This document shows positions 57,724 through 64,000 of a DNA stretch of 64,000 nt, one piece after another (position 1 is the stretch's first letter; every line of letters starts with the position of its first letter). Source of the stretch: Thuidium tamariscinum (taxonomy: Eukaryota; Streptophyta; Bryopsida; Hypnales; Thuidiaceae). The DNA lies in the NCBI GenBank assembly GCA_947034885.2, contig OX344758.2:7318501-7382500 (forward strand), written 5' to 3'. The notes beneath the pieces were generated by a model that did not search any database, was not told the origin of the DNA, and saw nothing but the letters and a program-made list of their open reading frames with translations. The position numbers were made by a program, and so were the translations under genes.

Positions 57724-60700
57724 ATGACGAGAACGGGGGTTTACGTGGACGACTACCTGGAATGTACGCAATTTTTCAATTTTCTTATATTTTCCATATT
57801 CAATTGCACATTTTGTAAGCATCGGTGATCAATTGTTATGTTTCTGGAGCCTCAATTTCGGTTAGGACGATTTTGAGCGACTTCATGGGGAGTTTTTTAG
57901 GGTTTCATGATTTAGGGTTTCATGAATTTCGCTTCTGCGTTTGGGGTATGTGTGCAGTTTGCAGTTCGCTTCCGTCGGAGCTGCAGAGACTACTGTCCAC
58001 AATGCGGGAACTTGATGACCGATCTCAGAGTGCGTTCCCTGTTCCTTAATCTCTCTTTTTCTCGTCAAATTTCTTTATGTTGGAATTGGGTTAATTTGGC
58101 ATCTGCATGGTAGTCGTCAGTACTGTACAATGAGAACATTTCTATGTTTTGCACTCTGAGATCGGTCTGTATTTTGTACTCTATGTAACTGTTTTTATTT
58201 GTTTTTATTTTGATACCAGGATTGAGCTTTGTGATTGGTATCTAACTAAAATCAAAATCAGTTCTGGAAGATGATTTATCAAGGTGCTTTTAATCTTGAA
58301 TTGCAGTGTTGGATGTTTTTTCATCTAGGATTCGTGGTTTCAAATAACCAATTTGATTGGTCCTTCTTGAGATAATAATAGAAATCAGATGGGGTTGATC
58401 ATTAAATCACTAGAATGAGTGGCGGACATCGTGTGTTGATAGCTCTGCTAGTATAACAGAATTCCAAATATGGGCCTTTTGGGCCTTTAGGGGGTAAGTA
58501 GAAAATGTGCTTAGATCATTGACTGTTTACATGTTTATGTTTTTATAATTTAGTTCGGGTGCAGATATGATGGTGCAGACAAGGGAGCAAGTTAGGGCCT
58601 GTTTAATGAAGAAGAGGGATGGTTCCGACTCAGATTCCGCATTGGACATGCAAAGGCAACAGATCGAAAACAACCAAACAAACACTCTGAAGCTTTGCAC
58701 CGAAAAAGTGCTTCTTGCACAGCAGGCTTATGACCTGGTATGCTTGTTCGTTTAGTTGTGAAAGTCTTATATTCAGTTTCGTATCCCAGCAGGTTCTGGG
58801 TACTTGCAGGTGAAATGGGATGTCTATTGTTTCGTGTTCTTCTATCGTTTGTACTCAAGAAAAATATTCCCAGCAGCTGAATCCCTAAAGCTAACTCCAT
58901 TTTAGCTTCTTAATAAGCGAAACACATTGACTGTACGACTTTAATTTCATTCGTTTGGTGAGTAGCTATTACTGCTACTTGGTCCATATCCGAATCTCTA
59001 TGAATAGATGAACTCAAAGGTTTGTCCTTTGTGAATTCTGGTTGCAAAGCCAATGAAGTAGTATGGGCAAGCCGAAGCTTTTATCTATGACGTGCCTGCG
59101 CTTTGTAAATGTTGGAATCAAGGTATTCTATCGGAATTTGATTCACCAAGAGTCTGTGGACTCTTAAGATAGTTGGAGCTCCATGGAACAATGGTAGCCA
59201 TAAGACCAGAGGGCCAAATCAGTAGTAGGTCTACAGTGAGCTGAGGAAGTCTCTACAACTTCGAAAGTATGCAGAAAGACACATAGTATATTTTTAGCTC
59301 AAGTGGATGAAGGAGATAGCTTGAGCAAATAGCAAATTGTGAGTATTTGTTTTACTTGGTTGGATGGGAACTGCATTCTCAATTTGTCGCCAGCAGTAGA
59401 TTGGAAGTCAGCTACTGTGTAGAGGTTGTTATTATGTTCTGACTGAGTTTTTTGACTTGTGAGGAATAGTCTGAAATTTTTTCAATTCTGGGGATCTTTG
59501 ACGTGGTTGTGATTTGTTCTGCTTCTCATTTTTACGCAATTGAATATCGCAGATTGAAACCCACATGAAGCGTCTTGATGAGGACCTGAACAGCTTCGCA
59601 GAGGACTTGAAGCAAGGTAATAGCAATTTCCTTTAATTATAAGTCTTTTTGGAGAGCCTCACAGAAGAACATCTTTCTGTGGCAACAATGTGAACTTTTT
59701 GTGTTTCAATTTGAAAATCAGTTCTTGTTTTGTTCGTGATTACTCAGACACCTTTAACCTTTGAGTGCCAAAAGTAAAAATAGAAAATCCACTTCAGAAG
59801 CTAAGAGTTGATTAGAGTAGCTTCCAAGAAATATTTTTATAATATTCAAAATGGAATGGCGTGATTTCCTCTCTCTATCGGTTCATTTTGTTACCATCCT
59901 TGAAGCTCCCTCAATGATTTATTTCCTCTCCTATGGATATGGAAATGGACATTTGGGTCATTTGGGCACTTAGCGGTTAATATGAAAGCGCGGTTTCCTA
60001 CCAAAATGTCCATTTGCATTTGCATATCTATAAGACTTGAAAATAATCATTTGGACGCTTCTTGTAAGGGACAATTAGTGTACGAATGGGAAGAAAATGT
60101 GTTTTACAATATTGGATGGTGTAGATGTATTTGGAAAGTAGTTTCTGTCATTAGACATTGAGGCTTCTATTGGTAGGTCACTGAGGGGCCTTTTAATATT
60201 TTGGATGCTATTCGTCTTTAGCAAGAACTTATTCAGATTATATCTTTCGTCAAGGAGCTTACTAATCCGGTTTATCATATTTGATGACAGAGGGGAAAGT
60301 ATTAAATGATGACCCATATGTTTCGCCTTTGACTCCCAAAGACGAAAAACGAAAGCTGCAGTTTCTTACTCCAATCGGCAAGCGTCTGGATACCAAAATG
60401 GACAGGGACAGGGGGCTTGAAAGTCTTCGGGAAAGGGAAAGGGACCGAGACCGGGACAGGGATAGTGAGTTGATGCCACCACCTGGGAGTCAAAAGAAGA
60501 AGAGTCTTCCTGCCCCAACAGACGTGGATCAGCCCATTGATCCTAACGAACCTACGTACTGCACTTGTGGCCAGGTCTGCATTGTTAAATTAATTCTACT
60601 GCCTTGTTTGTGGTGACTTTTGGTGAGTATTTATATTGTCTCGTTGAGGAACGTCTATGTTCCCAAGCATAGATTAGGAAATATAATTTGGAAGCTAATG

Positions 60701-61340
60701 CTTGATTGTAGGGCTTTTCAAAATTTTAGTGTAGGATTTCTTCTTTCTTCTTTCTCTCTGTACATTTCTTTACTTCTTTACTTCTTTTGGAGCTTCAACT
60801 CATATAGACTTGGAAATAGCCACTTCTGCCCATATGGACACTTACAGGCTCATTTTATTTGGGCCTTCTTTTTACATCCGTGATAAACTTAATAAACAAC
60901 CAATCCAAAATTTAGGCTGGATTCTATGTGAACGTGAAGTTCCGATCCTGCATTCTGGGAATTTAGTCTCATGTTCTGATTGCTGGTGCTTCTTATAGGT
61001 TTCGTTTGGAGACATGATTGCCTGTGATAATGAGAAGGTGAGTTTATAAGATCATCCCGTGTTTGATTGAATAAGACCACCCCCTACCAATGCCACTATT
61101 AGAGTTTCTTGATTACTACTATTAGAATTTCTTGATTTTTGTGGTTTTCCTTTCGATTAATTTCGTTAATCCAACATGCGTAAACTAAGTTGGTGGTGTG
61201 GAATTACGCAGTGTGAAGGTGGAGAATGGTTTCACTACCAATGTGTAGGATTGAGTTCCGAGACTCGGTTCAAGGGCAAATGGTATTGCCCGCATTGCAG
61301 ATCTCTGCAAAAGAGGGGCATGCTGGATGTTCCTGTTTAG
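57724..61340 (+). CDS. ING2: ING2-type PHD finger protein, histone H3K4me3 reader, 266 aa
   Basis: Seven exons: 57724-57763, 57958-58029, 58565-58737, 59553-59616, 60291-60574, 60999-61037 and 61212-61340 (801 nt, phases fit). The start [11 protein letters not shown] is the family signature. The ING N-terminal coiled-coil region follows ([20 protein letters not shown] through [12 protein letters not shown] and [18 protein letters not shown]). A basic and acidic low-complexity stretch ([20 protein letters not shown]) lies near 155-175. The C-terminal PHD finger has zinc ligands C207, C209, C220, C225, H232, C235, C250 and C253. Its aromatic cage residues are Y206 and W230, with FGDMIACDN between them. 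ING proteins are nuclear subunits of histone acetyltransferase or deacetylase complexes, and the PHD finger binds trimethylated H3K4. The length matches Arabidopsis ING2 (about 260). Intron 4 contains a TTAA-flanked MITE. Confidence 0.95.
59758..59975. mobile_element. 218-bp TTAA-flanked MITE in ING2 intron 4 (piggyBac-like)
   Basis: Inverted ends CCTTTGAGTGCCAAAAG and, read inward from the right, CCGCTAAGTGCCCAAATG. Both sides carry TTAA (59754-59757 and 59976-59979). Its ends resemble but are not identical to those of 6654-7576. Confidence 0.65.
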
Positions 61341-61504
61341 TGTAAAGTGAAAGATTTTTTGAAGCTCTTCTACGCAAATTAGATTTTTAGACGGTACGTT
61401 TTTCGTTTTCAAGAGCTGATACATTATTTAAATTGGAAACCCACTCGAACGAAATCTTCGAAGTAATTGACCATGGGAGGAAGGAAATGAATTACTCAAA
61501 GAGA

Positions 61505-61550
61505 AGGACCGGTGAAGTCTTTAGGGATTAGGGATTAGGGATTACTTGTT
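61505..61550 (+). repeat. short telomere-like run downstream of ING2
   Basis: Three head-to-tail 'attaggg' units follow a 'tttaggg'. It is too short to be an interstitial telomere of consequence and may be chance or a repair scar. Confidence 0.4.
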
Positions 61551-61705
61551 CCTGTGTACAGTGCAATCTATGATAACATTTCTTGGCTTAGCGTAGGATT
61601 CAATCAACATTTTCAAAAAGTATTGGGTCCTTCTCAGGTCAGTTACCCTCCGCCATGGTTTGTCTCTGCGCATTGCTCGATTCTCTATCGTCACTCTTAC
61701 ATTTA

Positions 61706-61977
61706 AGGTGGGTACACCTAAAATTGCACCTCACCTAAAAGTGCCATCTATAGTCGCTGTACATTTCTGAATTCCATTATGTACCTATTTGGCTGGAGTG
61801 CTTTTAGAAACAGACTTTGAACCTTAATAACTTTTGCATACTGTATCCAAATGCTGTGTTTTTTGGTGCATTGGAACATGCTTTTACTTGCCAAGAAGAC
61901 TATATGAAAATTTGATCACACCAATAATAGTTATTAGGCACAGTACCAAAAAGTGGCACTTTTAGGTGTACCCACCT
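61706..61977 (+). mobile_element. 272-bp TA-flanked MITE (AGGTAGGTACACCC family), copy 5
   Basis: Ends AGGTGGGTACACCT and AGGTGTACCCACCT, with TA at 61704-61705 and 61978-61979. Interior and orientation match 8772-9045. Confidence 0.82.
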
Positions 61978-62149
61978 TATTTGAGACTCACATGCACTGA
62001 AGGTTGGACCAGGGTTCACATTTGCAATGCTACTTGTTTCCTCTATAGAAAGAAAAGTTAAATAATTAATAACTTTAAGATGGAATTAGAATGCACTAAT
62101 CCCAATGGTGGGATTGTTCTAGCATGTAAAGTAAATCATGTGGAATTCT

Positions 62150-62587
62150 TTATTTTCTTAATTGTAAAAATTGCATTTAGAATTGAGTCCAATAGGGTTT
62201 TTTTTTTCAAAAAGATGATCAAATTGCCCAAAAAACAAGATTGTCCATAACTTTCTTTTAACAAATCCAAATGGAATGAATCAAAGCTTTTCATGTAGAT
62301 AGAAATACAATCTATGAGAAGAAATTTTTATTTTTCCTTAAAACTCAAATTTTGAAATCTTCTTTTGTTGCTTGGTCTCTAATATTTTGAGCTTATTTGG
62401 ACATAACTTTTGTTCCCAGACACCAATTGAAAAAAAATAATATCTTCATCAAGCTAATCAATTTTTCTATCTTCAAAAGAAATTCAAAAAATTAGATTAA
62501 AGTTTGGGCCCATAGATACCTACTCAAAATTCCCCAAAGATACCTACTCAAAATTTGTCCCCCAAAGATACATTGGTATTTTAGGGG
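62150..62587 (-). mobile_element. truncated relative of the 6654-7576 TTAA element
   Basis: It ends TTTTAGGGG followed by TTAA at 62588-62591, the complement of the left end of the element at 6654. 'aagattgtccataacttt' and 'caatttgaaaaa/caccaattg' landmarks also match inverted. No second terminus is found, so it is truncated. Confidence 0.5.
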
Positions 62588-62852
62588 TTAATAATCTAAA
62601 ATGGTTTACTTAAATGAGTTGATGCATATATCAAATATTATACAAGGTGATTATATGGCAAATTTTATTAAAATATTTAGACCATACAATTTGAAATCTA
62701 AACCAATTATAGATTTTTGAAATCTATAGATGTTGTAGATGTCTAAAATCTATACCAATCCAAGATGTTATAGATTGTGAGGTCCAAAATCTAAATTTGT
62801 CATAGATTTTGGGTATCTATATGTGTCATAGATGTTTGAAAATCTATACATA

Positions 62853-63183
62853 AGAGGATTTTTGGCCCCCCAAAAGACTGTTTTAGGGGTGTTCCCAGAA
62901 ATTGTTCCCAATACTGCAGACTACCCCTTGCTGGTCTGAATTTTTGAATTTTGAAAAAAAAAATTAAATCTTTCTTTTCAAAAAATTTCAGAATGTTTAA
63001 AAAAGAAAGAAAATGATTTTCTTTTAAATTTCAAGAATTAAAAAAAATATTGAATAATTAATTAATTCTTTTTTTTTCTGACGTGGCAGTCGCTCGACCA
63101 CATCAATACTGCGTTCCCAGCGTTCCCAATGTGTTCCTAGCATTTGGGAACTCGCAATTTTGTAAACCAATTGAAAATCCTCT
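62853..63183. mobile_element. 331-bp TA-flanked MITE (AGAGGATTTTTGG family)
   Basis: Ends AGAGGATTTTTGG and AAAATCCTCT, with TA at 62851-62852 and 63184-63185. It is the second copy of the element at 33824-34167, in the same orientation. Confidence 0.8.
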
Positions 63184-63435
63184 TATGTTTGTCTGAGACG
63201 TCAATTTTCAATTCAAATTGTGTTGTCTGAAAAATGGCAAATACAGTAACACCAATTTAACAAAATTCGCCATTTATCATATATACATATGAATAAAATA
63301 TCATAAACTATAATCTAAAAAAATATATTTATAGTTTCTATGAATTTCCAAAAACTCATAGAATACATACATTTTCTATTATTCTACAATTAAATTGGTC
63401 ATGCGTGAACTCTTTTTGCTATGCATACCTTCATA

Positions 63436-63854
63436 AGGTAGATGTACCCATTACTAATTGGCATCCCATCAACAATAAATAAGGTACCTTATTTCCAACC
63501 AAGATTAGAATGGATTTCCATTTTTTCCTTGAAATGTGTGTCTTTGTACTTTTCAAAGTTTGGACCAATAAATTAATGATACATAAGTGAGTACAAAAAT
63601 AGGAAGCAATGAGTGAGATAGTAGTTTTTGAGTGATCATAATTAGATGACTCTAGATGTTGGCCATAGGTCAAGCCCAAATTTTGCCTTTCAAAATTCAT
63701 AGTATTTTCAATTCAAAAGATGAAATTACAAAACTTTTTACACCCTCCATTATAATTTTCTGTAAATGGACCTCTGAAAATATTTACTTTGCTTTGCACT
63801 ATCCTAGATTATGTCCTGATGTACTTATTTTATTGATTATGGGTACATCTACCT
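63436..63854. mobile_element. 419-bp TA-flanked element (AGGTAGATGTACCC ends)
   Basis: Perfect inverted ends AGGTAGATGTACCCAT / ATGGGTACATCTACCT with TA at 63434-63435 and 63855-63856. The interior 63430-63720 is related to the repeat at 52620-54110 (inverted) and to 25560-25620. Confidence 0.75.
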
Positions 63855-64000
63855 TAGGTGAAATTTGAAGCTTTGTAAAATATAAATGTCACTAAGTGAC
63901 AAAGTAATTATATAAAAATAAAGATGCACCATATGCGAGAGCCTTCAAGTTGCACTACAACAGTAGTATCAAGTATCATATGTAAGAGCCTTTATTTCGA

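Overview
The window is nuclear DNA of a land plant. Genes are rich in short spliced exons and sit as moderately GC-rich islands in very AT-rich, transposon-filled intergenic DNA. The proteins recognised (a chloroplast RH3-type DEAD-box helicase with a zinc knuckle, an ING2-type PHD protein, a plant GT31 galactosyltransferase, an NDUFAF2/NDUFA12-like complex I factor) fit any embryophyte. The compact introns and AT-rich spacers make me lean towards a bryophyte or other seedless plant, but the sequence does not prove this.

Layout. 1-8.4 kb: AT-rich repeats only (end of a CACTA-like element, a 0.9-kb TTAA-flanked element, a 0.3-kb TA-flanked element). 8.4-10.4 kb: two oppositely oriented TA-flanked MITEs and a minisatellite. 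10.9-20.2 kb, minus: one large gene of about 17 exons for an armadillo-like helical-repeat protein that I cannot assign to a named family. 21.5-31 kb: repeat block with nested CACTA-like, TA-flanked and tRNA-derived elements. 31.2-33.4 kb, minus: seven-exon NDUFAF2-like gene. 33.5-38.2 kb: repeats, including a nested pair in the 5' flank of the NDUFAF2-like gene and a Harbinger-type MITE upstream of RH3. 38.5-43.0 kb, plus: RH3 helicase, eight exons. 43.9-44.8 kb, minus: broken cytochrome b561-domain gene. 46.5-50.4 kb, plus: GT31 galactosyltransferase, seven exons. 50.7-57.5 kb: repeats. 57.7-61.3 kb, plus: ING2-type PHD gene, seven exons. 61.5-64 kb: repeats.

Four genes (RH3, ING2, GT31 and NDUFAF2-like) could be spliced by eye with matching phases at every junction and a total length divisible by three. 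The ARM gene could be followed for most exons, but a few junctions are unresolved. The genes are unrelated housekeeping functions and do not form a pathway.

The most striking content is the set of short non-autonomous DNA transposons. Several show exact target-site duplications (TA, TTA, TTAA, or 3-bp with CACTA termini), and two can be checked against an unoccupied paralogous site inside the window. The other notable signals are relics of ARM-gene exons lying in shuffled order in one of its own introns, and decayed tandem copies on both sides of galactosyltransferase exon 1. I found no CRISPR array, no prokaryotic-type system, no rRNA and no functional tRNA.
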